Assembly: GCA_020226215.1 (NCBI GenBank)
Contig: CM035233.1
Location: forward strand, 30,092,027-30,156,026
Length of the DNA stretch: 64,000 bases
Source: Sindora glabra
Lineage: Eukaryota > Streptophyta > Magnoliopsida > Fabales > Fabaceae
Direction of reading: 5' to 3'
Positions 27,051-39,313 of the stretch are shown here, in pieces. The notes below the pieces were generated by a model, which saw only the letters and a list, made by a program, of their open reading frames with translations, made no database searches and was not told the origin of the DNA. A program made the translations under genes and the position numbers. Numbering within the stretch: the first letter of the stretch is position 1; each line of letters opens with the position of its first letter.

Positions 27051-28749
27051 GCATGCTATAGTAATCAATCATAAGATGATTGCATTTACATGCATTGTAT
27101 TATGTTTTCTCTATAAAGGTATTCCAATTATTATGTTTAATGTTATATTTGTGTAATATAAATAAATATAATTATTGTCCTTCAAATATTTTATATTATT
27201 CCTAAAATGTCCCTAGCTAAGTATTATTATAAACTAGGATAACAATAATGCATTGAGACTAGTATATATGCTGAGTGATGATCATAGTTATAGATATAAG
27301 ATATCAATTAAATCATAGGTACATGTTAGAGAATAAATGTATTAGACTAACCTACCATAAGAATGCTACATGAATCATTATGTGAATGTGAATATCATAA
27401 TTAGTTTTCATAATGATAATGATGTATATAGCCTTTTAACTTGATGTTACTATAGGTTCCTACATGATGAATTATGTACTTTGATTCCATCTAATGTCAC
27501 CTATAATAAGGTCAACCTAAAAGGTTGTTATTACGAATAAGACAAATCATGCAAAGGAATATGAGTGATCGAAATGCATTTTGTCTCTCCTATCTAAGAG
27601 AAATAATATCCATGAACCCTTTAATTGAGTGAAACTCTAAAATACATGGTTATGCTAAAATCGATCGATACGTAATATTAATTCATTTGTTTTAATTAGT
27701 CTACATAAGAATAAAAAAACACACATATTGAATCATTAAGAGGGTGACACATTCTATGCTCGAGTTTAATCTAGATATCTAGGACAAAATGGATTAAACT
27801 ATATGAAACATTAGTCATAAAAAGGTTATGTTAAATCATTGACATTCTAACTATTTAGGTGGTAGTGATGTATTGCTAAATACTACTCATTGTTTATGAT
27901 ACTAAAATAGGATTTTAGGATCACTATCAAAGTAATGAGAACCTATACGGTCACATACAAAGAGTGTGTTAAATATTAGGCTCATAGTGTAAATAGAAAA
28001 TTTTACTCAAACTAAGGCCTCTAATTAAGATAAGCCTAATATAATTAGGCTTCACTAAGTAATTATACAATATGGTTAGGCTATACTTAAAGGACACTAC
28101 ATATAGGTTAATTATTAACCAAAGTCACATTTAGGCTTAGTTAATAATCAAAACTTAATTATCTCCTTTCATAAGGTAATTCTAGTTAGAGATCAAATCC
28201 TTTAAAAAGGAAATATCTGGATGAGATATTAATCTTTTAAAAAGGGGAAATATCTAGTTGAGATATTATCATATTATTTGATAAATAACTAGCTAAGATT
28301 ATAAAACCCTATGAGATAAAGAGAATGTTATGAGGTTCTTGAGAGATTGAATCATAACTAGGAAAATCTTGCAACTAACACTATGATAAAAGAAAGAGAA
28401 AATGATCCCATCCAATTAGATCAAAGTATTTAACTATTCATGTGGATACCATAAAGGTGATGCTTTTTTAGATAACATTCATAATTTGTGATAATCTTAC
28501 TTATGTATTTGTGATAAGATTTGATTATGATTAAATATTGTTTGAGTGTTCAAGTATAAATTATTCATGCATTCATGATCAAATCATTTGGATATTGGTA
28601 TTGAATTGTTCATTAGGAAGCAAAATTATGTTTTATGCAACAAATGTATAAATACTAACATGAGTTTAACTTTTTTCATTTAGACTCTTAATGGGTTGTG
28701 AAGTAAATTTTTAATTTTTTCACTATACTTTTTGATTTGAAACCTAACA
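27051..28749 (+). mobile_element. LTR of family A, copy 3, inserted in X2
   Basis: About 1.7 kb aligned with copy 2 inverted and with 28819-29481. The sequence TTGGT occurs on both sides (27046-27050 and 28750-28754), compatible with a target-site duplication, although the usual TGTTA at the LTR start is missing or altered here. It ends AACCTAACA. A TATAAAACC box stands near 28300. The X sequence resumes directly after it, so it is a solo LTR. Confidence 0.75.
28300..28308 (+). promoter_or_regulatory. TATA-like box of LTR A copy 3
   Basis: TTATAAAACCCTATGAGA is a classical LTR promoter context, about 450 bp before the LTR end. It is followed by a purine-rich GAGAATG leader. Confidence 0.5.
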
Positions 28750-28818
28750 TTGGTATCAAAAGAACATTTATTTGATATATGGATGGTGATGGGAAAGAGA
28801 TATGATATATGAAAATTA

Positions 28819-29481
28819 TGTTAGTGTATATGCCCTAAAATCAATCATATGGATGGTTCTAAATTTGAATCATGTTATTTTAATAGCAATTCCAATTATC
28901 ATATTTATACATATATTGTTTGTGTAATATATTTAATTATGATAATAATCTTAGAATAATTGTATTTTTAAATGTCCCTAGTCATATATCATTGTGAATT
29001 GGGTTGTTTTGATATGTTAAGACTAGCATGTGTGTGACTTATATGAGATATCAAGTCTACATATGAGTACAAGTTAGAGAACTTATATACTAGACTAACC
29101 CACCCTAAGAACACTACATGGATCGTTATATGAGTGTCATAAGTGATTCTTAGTGATCATCATTAATATGGTCCTTTAACCTAAGATTGCCAACATTTCC
29201 TACATGTGAGTTTCATATTTTGATACTATTCTATGTCACTCATAGTTGAGTAAATGCAAGGATAGTTATTGGATATGTCACGTATCATGTGGAGGAATTT
29301 GTGTGATCAAGATGGAAGTTCTTCCTATATAATAGGGGTGACATTTGTGGGCCCTTTGATTAAGTAAAGCTAAGAAAAATGATGGTCATGCTCAGATGAA
29401 TTGACATGGGATATCAATTAAATTTGCTTTAGTTAGTTTACTTAAGAATCAAGAAACATTTGAATTGGGCTATACGAGAAT
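28819..29481 (+). mobile_element. LTR of family A, copy 4, 5' part only
   Basis: It starts TGTTAGTGTATATGCCC exactly as copy 1 does on the other strand. It runs 663 bp to a TATACGAGAAT block and is then cut by the B element at 29482. The missing remainder is not found on the other side of the B element, because that side is joined to a family S LTR, so a deletion followed or accompanied the insertion. Confidence 0.85.
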
Positions 29482-32006
29482 TGTTGCCTTGGCAACCCAC
29501 ACCTAAGAGAGGATGAATTGGGTGTTATTAAAATTTTTCTTATTTTTACAATTCTTTTTGAAAGCTTTTTTATTTTGGGAAGTCATGAGAATAATTTTGA
29601 TTTAAACACTTCCAAGTAAGCTTTATGAATATATTTGCACTTAGGAGTATAACAATTCAATTCACTTATGCAAAGCAACTTATTCAATTATGCATAAATA
29701 AAAATCAAGAAGCCAATGTATAAATTGATTTCTTTTTTAGCTATTGAACTAACAAGATCAACATTGAAGCATAATGTATTCAACAACAAAAGTAAAACAT
29801 TTAGCATAATATCTTAATAAATAACAATAGCAAAATAGAGATGAATTTATATTTTGATCATTCAAATATCCAAGCAATTAGTGGAGCATAATGAATTAAC
29901 CAGCAACAGTTGCAAAATAGAGTATAAACTAGTAAAACAGAGCTATGTTGCAGAAACAATAAAGAGATAGGGTAAAAAGAACAAATACAAGGATTTATAG
30001 TGGTTCCTCCCTTGGATATCCTCACCAAGGTATACATCCACTCTCCAAGCTTTCCAAGCTTGTGTTAATTCACTATTCCTTCAAGTTTCAATTAACACTT
30101 GAAGAAGCTTTACAACCCTTGCTCTTCCTTGAGCAAAAACTCTCTTATAAGGGATACCTCACCCTCTCTAAGTTTTTGCAAGGGATACCTAACCCTTAAT
30201 AATTAGGAAATAATAATAGATGAAGAATAATTCATAGAAACTCTCTTGAAGTGTGGATGAAACAAATGAAGCAGTTAGAATAGAGAATTTTCACAAAGAT
30301 GAGCTCAAATCCTGATTTAGATGAAGAAGGATGTAAAATGATGTTCAAAATTGAAGTTCAAGCCCTCTCTTAGTTGTATTTAATATTTCTTAGCTTATAT
30401 ATGAAGCCCATGGAGTATTATAATCATTTGGGGTTATTAGGAATGAAAACCAGTCGTTACTAGCCATTATGAAGTAGTTGGCACGTTGTGAATCGATTGG
30501 AGAATCGATTTTAGCTCCTTTGAAATATTTGAAAAAGGCTTGATGAATCGATTGCTGAGTTGATTCATGTTTGAAAAAACTACATGATGAATCGATTGGC
30601 TAATCGATTCACTCAACCCCATTTAGACTTTGGATGTGTAGAGTCGATTGGTGAATCGATTCATATATTCAAGTTGCTTGATACCTAAATTGATTGATGA
30701 ATTAATTCATGCATTCTAGATTTGCTCTTTGGATTCCTAGAATTAATTGGTGAATTAATTCATGCATTCTAGACTTGCTCACTAGATGCCTGAATCGATT
30801 AGTGAATCGATTCACTTAGACAAAAACGTAAGCTCAACTTTAAAAGGTCATAACTTCTTCATTTTAAGTTCGTTTTAAGAAAATGACCTATCATTGGAAA
30901 GCTAATTGAGTATAATTTCAAATGGGACAAGTTTAATACTCATATCTAATATAGTTTTTGAGATATGTTTAAAATAATGAGCAAAGGTCAGAAACAGTGA
31001 ATTCGTGAAAATCTGATTTTGAGACTCAACTTGTAAAATTCATAACTCTTTCATATCTTCGTTATTTTAAGCAAATGATATGTCTATAAAAATATATTTA
31101 AGTATATTTTCACATGGAAAAAGTTTTGCAATCAAATCACAAGTATTTTATGAGATATGATTAAAAGAATGACCAGAGGTAAAAACTAAAAACATTAAAA
31201 TCTCATATCTCATTAGTTTTTGAAATGTCCCCATAGGCTATCTTGTTAAAATATGATTGTGGGCTATCCTTTAAAACATTTTGATTAAGCTAAGAATATG
31301 AAAAACATATTTGAGCTCTATATAATGAAATACTTTATTTTACAAGAAAGACTAAAGTTTAAGATGAAAAGCTATACCAATGAAGTTCCTTGGCTTTTCT
31401 TAATGCTTCCAAGCTTTTAATCTTCTCAATCTTCACTACTTGGATCACATCTCCTTTCTTGTCCTTCTTCCTTATTCTAGAGTTGAGCACAATATGATCT
31501 TCCATTTCCTTACTTCAATGCTTACTCTTCTTTATCTTGGATTTTCCTATATATAAGTTCATAAACTTTGCAAATCATATAGTTAGTCCAATCTCATTTA
31601 TCAAGATATTAATATGCATGATTCATATAAAAAAATTAGTATGAGAACATGCATAATCATCCTTTCATATATCTTGATTAAATATATGCTTAGTAATGAT
31701 TATCTATAATATAGCTCTTTTAGTACATAATCAAGCATTGCTATTTTAACCATAGTATAGCATGTCCATTGAAGATTTTATAGCATTTTGGTGCAAAGAC
31801 ATGCAATGCTATTATAACATTCATTTGTCATCATGCATATATAAAAGCAAGCATAATCATCATATCATCATATATATGCATCAATTATAACATAGTATGT
31901 CTATTAAAGCTTATACAATATATCAGTTTAGCATAAGACATACAATACTATTGTAACATTCATTTGTCATCATCAAAACTTATCACATGAAGCCTTAAGG
32001 CTAACA
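29482..32006 (-). mobile_element. 3' LTR of the family B element
   Basis: 2525 bp, TGTTGCC...GGCTAACA on the plus strand, and similar throughout to the solo LTR at 23501-26100. On the minus strand a polypurine tract directly precedes its TGTTAGCC start. It has an expanded array of ATCGATT palindromes (30488-30823) and a TATA-like box near 30393-30402. Confidence 0.92.
30488..30823. repeat. Seven palindromic ATCGATT units, about 45-54 bp apart, in LTR B
   Basis: Each unit has the form TGAATCGATTGGTGAATCGATTC or a diverged version (for example GAATTAATTGGTGAATTAATTC). Units start near 30489, 30541, 30586, 30640, 30688, 30740 and 30793. Units 5 and 6 also share the following GCATTCTAGA.TTGCTC block, which shows tandem amplification. 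The solo LTR B has only two units. Confidence 0.9.
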
Positions 32007-32021
32007 ATCTCCCCCTTTTTT
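32007..32021 (-). other. Polypurine tract of the family B element
   Basis: On the minus strand AAAAAAGGGGGAGAT stands immediately before TGTTAG, the LTR start. This is the second-strand primer position and fixes the 3' LTR boundary. Confidence 0.9.
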
Positions 32022-35000
32022 ATGATGACAAATCACTAAAGAAAAATATGTCTAGGATAATGATTTAATCTAGTTAAGCATATGATGATATCAAACATTA
32101 AGCACATAGCATATTTTTCTTTTCCTCTTCTTTTTTCCCCTTATTTGATATGAACAAAAAGGATAAGCAATCATGTAAAAGCAAGTGATATCATACAACT
32201 GACATAGCATATTTTTCTTTTTATCTTCTTCTTCCCTAATCTAGTGACATATTGAAGCAATTGATGTCATGATATTCTCCTCTCTTTTTCATCATCATAT
32301 TCTCCCTTTATTTTTCTTCTCCCTCTATTTGCTTATTATCATCTTCTTCTTCGTTTATTTGCTTAAAAGATAATTATAATTGAAAGCCATACTATTTATC
32401 TTTTGCAAATAAAGCTACACTATTCAAGTCATATGATCTTAACAAGATTATCAAGGATTACATATCATGGTCATATGAAGAAAATGTTCATGAAATAAAT
32501 GAATCAAAGGATATAGCACTTTACCTTCTTTCTTTAAGTAAGCATGAATAGACATGTAATGTATGTAAATATTTGAAGCCCTTCATGTCAAAAGACATGT
32601 ATGATCTAAAGCATAGATCAAATATAAGTAAAGTTCCCCCTCAAATCATGCTATCAATTTGCATAAGCTCCTTTTCATTCATACTATCATTTTTTAGGCT
32701 CCCCCCTCAATGAAATATGTTAATTTTCTTATAACTTTCAAAAACATGCTTCCCTCTTAAAAGATATAAAATGGATTAGAAATGTGAATAGCATAAAGAA
32801 TCAAGACATATATGCTTACCAAAGTATATAACCAAGGAAAACATAAACCTTCTTTTTTTTAAAACTAACAAGAAAGCATTTGAATTGCTCCCCCTTTCAA
32901 AATGCTTTATTGAAACTAAAATTTTCAAACATGGTTATTTGAAAACAATATATTGTGATAATAAAAGATTTAAACAATTTGAAATCAATGACTTTTTGTT
33001 TTCAAAATTATTTTGAAAAAGAAATCATTTAAAATAATCTAATGTATTCATATCTCCTTAATAAGATTCCTTTATAAAGTAGCATGAGTAGCATAAGTTT
33101 CAAGCAATCAAGAAACTTAACTCAAGCACATTATGAAAGAATATGCAATAGGGATAAAAAAGATAAAAACTATCAAGCTTTCCCTATAGTGATGGCAATG
33201 ATCATGTAACAACAAATTAAGCACTTTTTCATCACAACCAAGCATATTTTTCATAATTATATCCTAACCCACCAAGAGCAAGTAAACAAAGAGTATCATG
33301 CAATCCAAACATTTATGATCCATAAAGAAAATAATAAGGATAGGGATACTCATTGGTTTTAGCAATATGTGGTGCTCCTTGGTTGTAGTAATCTTTCTTC
33401 TCATCACTTTGTAAGGTGAATATCAATAAACTTCATGAGTGATAACTTTTTCCTAGTGTGCTTACCTTCGAAGGAGGATTTGAATCCTTTTGTAACACAT
33501 TTTTAAATCAAGGCATGACCTTCTAACTTTTTCAACACTTCATACACGAAGATGATCTTTTAAATGATCTCTTAAAGAATCTTGTAAAATTTTAAGCATA
33601 AAACTCAAGATTAGAGATTAAAGTCATACAAGTCAAATACTAAAGATATCTCAAGGAAAAGATGGCATCATTAAGCTTTTAAACATAACAACTCAAGATA
33701 GGAGATTAGGATATACCAATCAAATTCTAAACATTCTCCAATAAATTGTTAGTTATAAGCATCATTCTAGCACTGCTTGGAACACGTACATGATTGATAG
33801 AAAGTATTTAGCAAGTATTATATCATCAATCATGTAACTTTGAACTTTTAAAGAGATAATGGACATCCAAATGAAATCATTTTCAAACTAATGAAGATTT
33901 TTGAAAAACTTAAAAATGATTTATGATTTTAGAAAACATATGAAATCATTAAAACTCAGAACTATTTTGAAGGAACAAGTATAGAAGAGCAAAAGATATG
34001 ATTAACAATTATATATGCACTAATAAATAAAATAAGCACCTTTTTAAACTTTTGTAAATAAAAACTATTAGAAAACATGGAGCTAGTTATTTTTCAAAAT
34101 TTTGAAACATAAGCATCAAGTCATATTGGTGATATATTTGCCTTGATAGAAGGAATAACCTTCTTTTAGCATAAGGAGCACATATCATCTTAAAGATAAG
34201 GTCAAATATATCAATGATATGCTTAATCTTCAACTATCCAAACTTAAAAATGATATAAGGCATATTAAGCATAAAGAAAGGATAGAGTATACCAATCTTT
34301 TGAAACTCATTCCCTTTTTTTTTTTTTTGAAGAAGTTGTCCTTAATGGAGTTGAACTAGCCTCAAGTTAAATTTGTCTTCCATTTTCATACTAGGCTTGA
34401 GGTAATATCAAACTTCTTTCCTACATAAAGCTATAGATAACTTCTTTGGTACCCAATTGAGACTTGGGTCTATGGGGGTTAGTGAATATCAATGTAGTAT
34501 GCTTATGAAAGATTAATCAATTTAAATAAGTGAGCAGAATGATCATATTCTTGAAAATTATTTCCAAAGCATTTGCACATTTTCCATTTATAAGCGATAG
34601 ATAATGAAACTCAATGGAAAATATACTAAGCCTTGCACACCCATATATTATATTATATCATCAAAGGGTTATGGGTATATAAAGGTACAGTAAATCATGC
34701 ATTTAGATTTTAATTTTAATAAAATAAAGGTGGAGAAAAATGAAGTTGTTATCGCCTCTAGTGACTTATATAAGGGACCTTATGAAGCGATTGGTGAATT
34801 GGTTCATAGATGAATATAATCATCTGTGAATCGATTGACCACTTGATTCATGGCTAGAAAATTCAAATTTCAAACTTCCCTCCACATATTGTCAATCGAT
34901 TAGTGAATAAATTTTGGGCTTACAAAGATGAACACGCCTTCTTAGAATCGATTCACCACTCAATTTATTGCATACTGAAATCTCTTTTCACATTATTTCA

Positions 35001-35360
35001 TTTCTCAAACAACTTGTAATCATGAAAGAATAACTCATATGCATGCCTGATTTTTATCAAGGTGAAATCATAACCTTCAAGCAATGCTCATGCTTTGAAA
35101 TCAATAAACTTTTTTTAATGAATATCAAATGAAGTATCATAAGAGGTTTGAGGAGTTAATACCTTATCCTTTGCAATGAAAGGATAACCTTTTCTCACCC
35201 ATTGCTTCTCTCTAAAAGGTTTAACTTTTGGAATAGCACCATTATGTATTTGAGAAGCTTTAGTTATGCTAAGTCTTCTTTGTCTAATTATTAACATTGG
35301 AGAAGCTCTTGAAAAATCTTTCTTTTCTTCACCAAACAATCCACCTTTGTAAGAATTTTT
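32022..35360 (-). other. Non-coding internal region of the family B element
   Basis: About 3.3 kb between gag and the polypurine tract. I see no reverse transcriptase, integrase or protease motif on the minus strand. A degenerate phrase near 34450 reads TNP.RPKSQLGTKEV, like the linker after Copia gag zinc knuckles. The frame at 35115-35339 is a gag-linker remnant with no recognised domain. Degenerate ATCGATT palindromes recur near 34780-34960. A poly-T run (34313-34328) lies in the middle. Confidence 0.6.
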
Positions 35361-36446
35361 CTATATAAACAATTCACTAGGAGGACATTTTGGTACCCAT
35401 TTCATTTTAAGTCCTTCAATATTAGCATGCAAGCATTTAGATACCTTAGGAATGCAAATTTCTTTCTTTGTCATATAAGATTTTCTTCTAATTGGACACA
35501 AGTGAGAAATGTGACCTTCATGACCACAATAGTTGCAAATGATAGACTTCTTACAAGAAAAATATTTTTCTTTAAAAGCATAATTAGAAAACTTTGGCTT
35601 TTTATAGAAATTACAATTTTGTTCAATCTTGCTGAGAGTTTTTCTTGACTTTCCAAGAGCAAGATCAACATCTTCACTTAAAGACTTGGAAAGTATACAA
35701 GTAGAGTGTTCAACTTCCTTTTTAGATAAATCATCTTCAATTTCAAAGTCACAAGAAGTTGAACAATCAAGTTCTATAGAAATTCTGTCATTATGCAATT
35801 CATTTAAAGCACATAGGTTATTAACACAAGGACTAATACTAAAATTAGAATTATGTACCTTTATGTCCTTTTGAGCCATAGAGTATGAATCTTCCATTTG
35901 AAGCTTAGATTGTTCATCATTAGAACCATCCTTCCTTTCATTTTTGAATTCTCCATTAAGAGGTGTTGGACATACTTCACAAATTTGTGCATCCTCTTGA
36001 AGAGTCTCCTTAAAGATAACCTTCTCTTGTTCCTTTTGTTTCATCTATTTTTCTTGCTCAACATAAACATTCTTATCAATATGATTATCAAGATAAAAAG
36101 CAATAACGGTATCCTAAATTTCTTTAGCATTAGAACATTTAGACACTTTAGCATATGGATCATCATTTAAACTACTATGCAAAATTTTCATAACTTGGAT
36201 GTTTAGAGCAAATTTCTTTTTATAATCATCATCCCATTCATTTCTTGGTTTTAAGGTAAAACCATTCTCAATGATTTCCCATGCATCAAAATCAAAGGTT
36301 TCTATATAACACTTCATTTTACCTTTCCAAACTTTAAAATATGAACCATTAAAGAATGGAGGTTTGGAAATATCAACATATTCAAACATTGAAGTATTTG
36401 AAATATCAAAATTTTCTTTTAAAAAGTTGCTATTAAAGGTTGCCAT
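35361..36446 (-). pseudogene. gag: Copia-type gag (DUF4219/UBN2 and zinc knuckle), broken
   Basis: Gag packages the element RNA in the cytoplasmic particle. The likely start is the ATG at 36446-36444 (MATFNSNF...), 43 bases after the primer site; upstream codons of the open frame are leader. The N-terminal part has the family signature KPPFFNGSYFKVWKGKM and WEIIENGF (DUF4219/UBN2-like). At about residue 111, right after SNAKEI, there is a stop where the family has a Trp codon, and the following UBN2 core (about 100 residues) is missing. A second frame, 36044-35361, carries an acidic linker and the zinc knuckle CNYCGHEGHISHLC (CX2CX4HX4C), then WVPK, after which pol would normally begin; here it ends with a stop. 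Non-functional. Confidence 0.88.
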
Positions 36447-36488
36447 GGATCTTGTTGAGACGGTTAAATCCTTTAAACAAGAGTCCAA

Positions 36489-36503
36489 AGCTGTGATAAT
36501 AAT
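36489..36503 (-). other. Decayed primer-binding site of the family B element
   Basis: On the minus strand ATTATTATCACAGCT matches the tRNA-Met type site ATTGGTATCAGAGCT at 12 of 15 positions and lies directly after the 5' LTR end. The following leader leads to the gag start codon. Confidence 0.75.
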
Positions 36504-36901
36504 TATTGGCCTTGGCAACCCACACCTAAGAGGGGTGAATTGGGTGTTTTTAAAACTTTTCTTATTTTTGCAATTCTTTTTGAAAGCCTTTTGATTTTAG
36601 GAAGCCATGAGAATAATTTTGATCTAAACACTTCCAAGTAAGCTTTATGAATATATTTGCACTTAGGAGTATAACAATTCAATTCACTTGTGCAAAGCAA
36701 CTCATTCAATTGTGCATAAATAAAAATCAAGAAGCTAATGCATAAATTAATTTCTTTTTCAGCTATTGAACTAACAAGATCAACATTAAAGCACAACATA
36801 TTCAACAATAAGAGTAAAACATTCAGCACAATATCTCAATAAACAACAATAGCAAAACAGAGATGAATTTATCTTTTGATCATTCAAATATCCAAGCAAC
36901 A
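36504..36901 (-). mobile_element. 5' LTR fragment of the family B element (U3 side deleted)
   Basis: About 400 bp match the first part of the B LTR as read on the plus strand, up to ATATCCAAGCAAC near 36900, and then stop abruptly at the junction with LTR S3. Only the R/U5 end is kept. The part holding the TATA box is missing. Confidence 0.88.
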
Positions 36902-39313
36902 AGATTATTATTGGAAGAAATAAAATTGACTCAGGAGTCTCAAGGAGGTTTATTTATTTATTTTTATTATAAATATGATATGATGAGATTATGGTATAAT
37001 TAATCATATATATATGTTTGAATGATGGCACTAATAAGTGCAGATGATGTTAATGAACATTTTATTAGTAATGGAATTTATGTTATGATTAAGAAACTAT
37101 TTGTGATTTTATGTATAATTGTTACTAAGTTATAATGAAAATAATATTGACCTTTCTATATGTTCTTGATGTAGTAATTGCTTAAAAAGATCTTAGTTAG
37201 GATCCAAGAATGTGTAAGCATGTTTTGTATCTTTTGGTAGATAGGTTAAATTGTTGTGAATCCCTTTTCCTTCCTTAACAAAGCTATATGAATATGATTA
37301 TTAAATTTAGGAATGATTTTGAAGTTTTCTCCTTGAAGCCAAGTTTTATTTTTTGTATTTGGGTACTAATATTCAAATTTAATAATTCCTTGTTGATTGA
37401 TGTTTACCCATTAAGTTTCAAGGATGACTCATTTTTTCTTTTCTAATTATCTTTCTTAGAAATCTTTCCCTTAAATGTTTAGCTATTGTCAAAAGGAAAG
37501 AAAGTGGGCTCATTTAATAGCTTTGCAAATAAGGTAAGCATTAGGAGTTGGGATAAACTTATAAAATGATATTCAATACAAATTGCAATTGAAATTTGAA
37601 ATTTGCACACTAATTTGCACATCACAATGTGCTAAAATTTAATTATACTAGTTTACTGAAAATAATGTAGTGTAGGATGGCAAACTAGGTCATACCCCTA
37701 ATGATCCCTTAATTTGTCTTTTCTAAATTAACTCAATAATAATGATTACATAATTGTTTAAATTATTTATGCATTAAAATATATGAAACAAATGCAAACA
37801 AAATGTAATTGTAACTCAGACAGACTACTGGACAATAGAATGCAGAATGCAATATGCAAAACTAACATAAAATCAAAGTTAAAAGTTTTATGAATTGAAA
37901 TTAAAATAAATGTATTAAATAAAACAAAACACAAAATAAATAACAAGGAAGAAGACAATGTAATGAAGCAGCCAATTCAAGGAATTGAGAGTTCTAGTAT
38001 GAATTAATCATGGATCAACTGATATTTAAGCTTTCTAATTAATATTTCAACGTTGAATTACCCTGGAAACTTTGCAATAATTTATGAATATTATGCTAGA
38101 TATCCATCTAGGATATAATCAATTAAGATTAATTAAATTAAGCAACTACTATAATCTCTAAGTTAGATCAAAATTAATTTAAAGATAGAATTTAATTGAA
38201 TTGAAAAATTAAATTAGAAACACCCAAATTAATCCCTTAACCCTCTATCCTTATGTGTAAAACTATGATTAACCAACTATAATTTAACATCAAAATAGCA
38301 AAATATTAGAAATCAGAAGGATGAATGCTAATTATAATAAATTAACATCTAACATATGTAATTTCAAGAAATTAGTGCAAGTAATTAATAAGGAGGAAAA
38401 TTAATTAGAGAAAGTCAACATTAGAAGAAAAGAGCCTCAAAATCTTTGAATCAATTCAAAATTTAGCCTTCCACAACTAGAGAACACAAGAGGTAGAAGA
38501 AGAGAGAAAATTGTGTTGTTAAATTTTATTTAGAATGTTGTGTCTTATGAGTTCTTTACCTCTTATCAAACTCAATTAACCAAAACCCTATTAGACCTAA
38601 ATTCTATGCCTCTTAGGATTACAAAGATAGAGCTTTTCTAATTTTTAGAAGCTTAAAACCTATTTTTACAAAGTAATTAACTTTAAGAATTATAATAGTG
38701 GAAATTTTGTAGGTTTAATTTGTAACTAGTATAAAACTATTAAAACAATGTAATTTAAGTAAACTATAAACATAGAAGTTGTAGACTTAGGTCTTAGGAA
38801 GATTTAAGCACTAGTTGCACATTAGTTAAACCTTTATAACTCTAGATATGGCTTAAATACTGGAGTTTGCTCAACTAGGATAGAAATAGAGCTTTAACTT
38901 CTTAGTTAGATAAGACCTTCAAGGAGTTTAAACTAGGATTTGACCAAAATATCAAAGTTATAGATTTTTATTTTAGCTTTTGAATAGTATAATTATTACC
39001 CTTAATCTAACATCCAAGGCTCAAGATATAGCTAAAAAATAGAAATAATGTTAAAATCTAGTATTAACTAAATAAGTTTAGAATATTGTAAAACTAAACA
39101 TAAATTATAAAAGTAAGGTCAATTCTATGAAATTAAGCATGTGTAACTCACTAAAAGGCATAAAATAAGAGGAAATAATGTAAATAAAATCTTACTTATC
39201 GCACACACTTTGAAAACGTAGCATATTTGCATATGAATTATTATATTAGATATGTTGTAGGAAAGGTTGATAAATTATTGCTCCTAATGACTTTTTACAC
39301 CAATCAGGTGCTG
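36902..39313 (+). mobile_element. Family S LTR, 3' portion (copy 3), split by a Z solo LTR
   Basis: It matches 11739-12828 of S1 from GGTTTATTTATTT onward, including TTAGTTAGGATCCAAGAATG near 37194, and ends TTGTGACA at 39313 where S1 ends TTATGACA. After removing 37611-39201 the two halves align through TTTGAAAACGTAGCATA. No primer site resembling the tRNA-Met type follows. It has one copy of the 270-bp segment that is doubled in S1. Confidence 0.75.
37611..39201 (-). mobile_element. Solo LTR of family Z with TSD CACAC, termini mutated
   Basis: 1591 bp, the reverse complement of the Z LTR at 1989-3648. CACAC flanks it at 37606-37610 and 39202-39206. Both terminal dinucleotides have changed: it begins TA instead of TG and ends CG instead of CA on the plus strand. 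This suggests an old insertion. The frame at 37767-37958 is non-coding LTR. Confidence 0.88.

Larger units (their letters stand above)
22981..28818 (+). mobile_element. Family X repeat, copy 2, carrying two LTR insertions
   Basis: It aligns with 4870-6422. Once the B solo LTR (23501-26100) and the A LTR (27051-28749) are removed, the flanks rejoin in register. For example, CTTAATATG|GCGTTCTTAGGG matches 5380-5400, and the sequence after 28765 (GATATATGGATGGTGATG) matches 6358-6380. X2 is therefore older than both insertions. Its right end is cut at 28818 by A copy 4. The small frame at 25456-25674 lies in the B insertion and the one at 26956-27156 spans an X/A junction; neither is a gene. Confidence 0.75.
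29482..36901 (-). mobile_element. Family B element: gag-only, non-autonomous Copia-type retrotransposon
   Basis: On the minus strand, in order: a truncated 5' LTR (36901-36504), primer site (36503-36489), a broken gag (36446-35361), about 3.3 kb without recognisable protease, integrase or reverse transcriptase, a polypurine tract (32021-32007) and a complete 3' LTR (32006-29482). This is the layout of a gag-only non-autonomous Copia relative, which would need enzymes supplied in trans. The 5' LTR has lost its U3 half with the promoter, so this copy cannot be transcribed normally. It inserted into LTR A copy 4. The right-hand TSD is lost. Confidence 0.85.

Noticed and set aside
28750..28766. 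TTGGTATCAAAAGAAC after LTR A copy 3 looks like a tRNA-Met primer site
   Set aside because: The bases from 28750 on continue the X2 sequence (matching 6345-6380 of X1), and TTGGT also stands before the LTR, so this is target DNA plus duplication.
35427..36170. Plus-strand frames opposite the B gag
   Set aside because: Shadows of the minus-strand gag, which has recognisable family motifs and a zinc knuckle.
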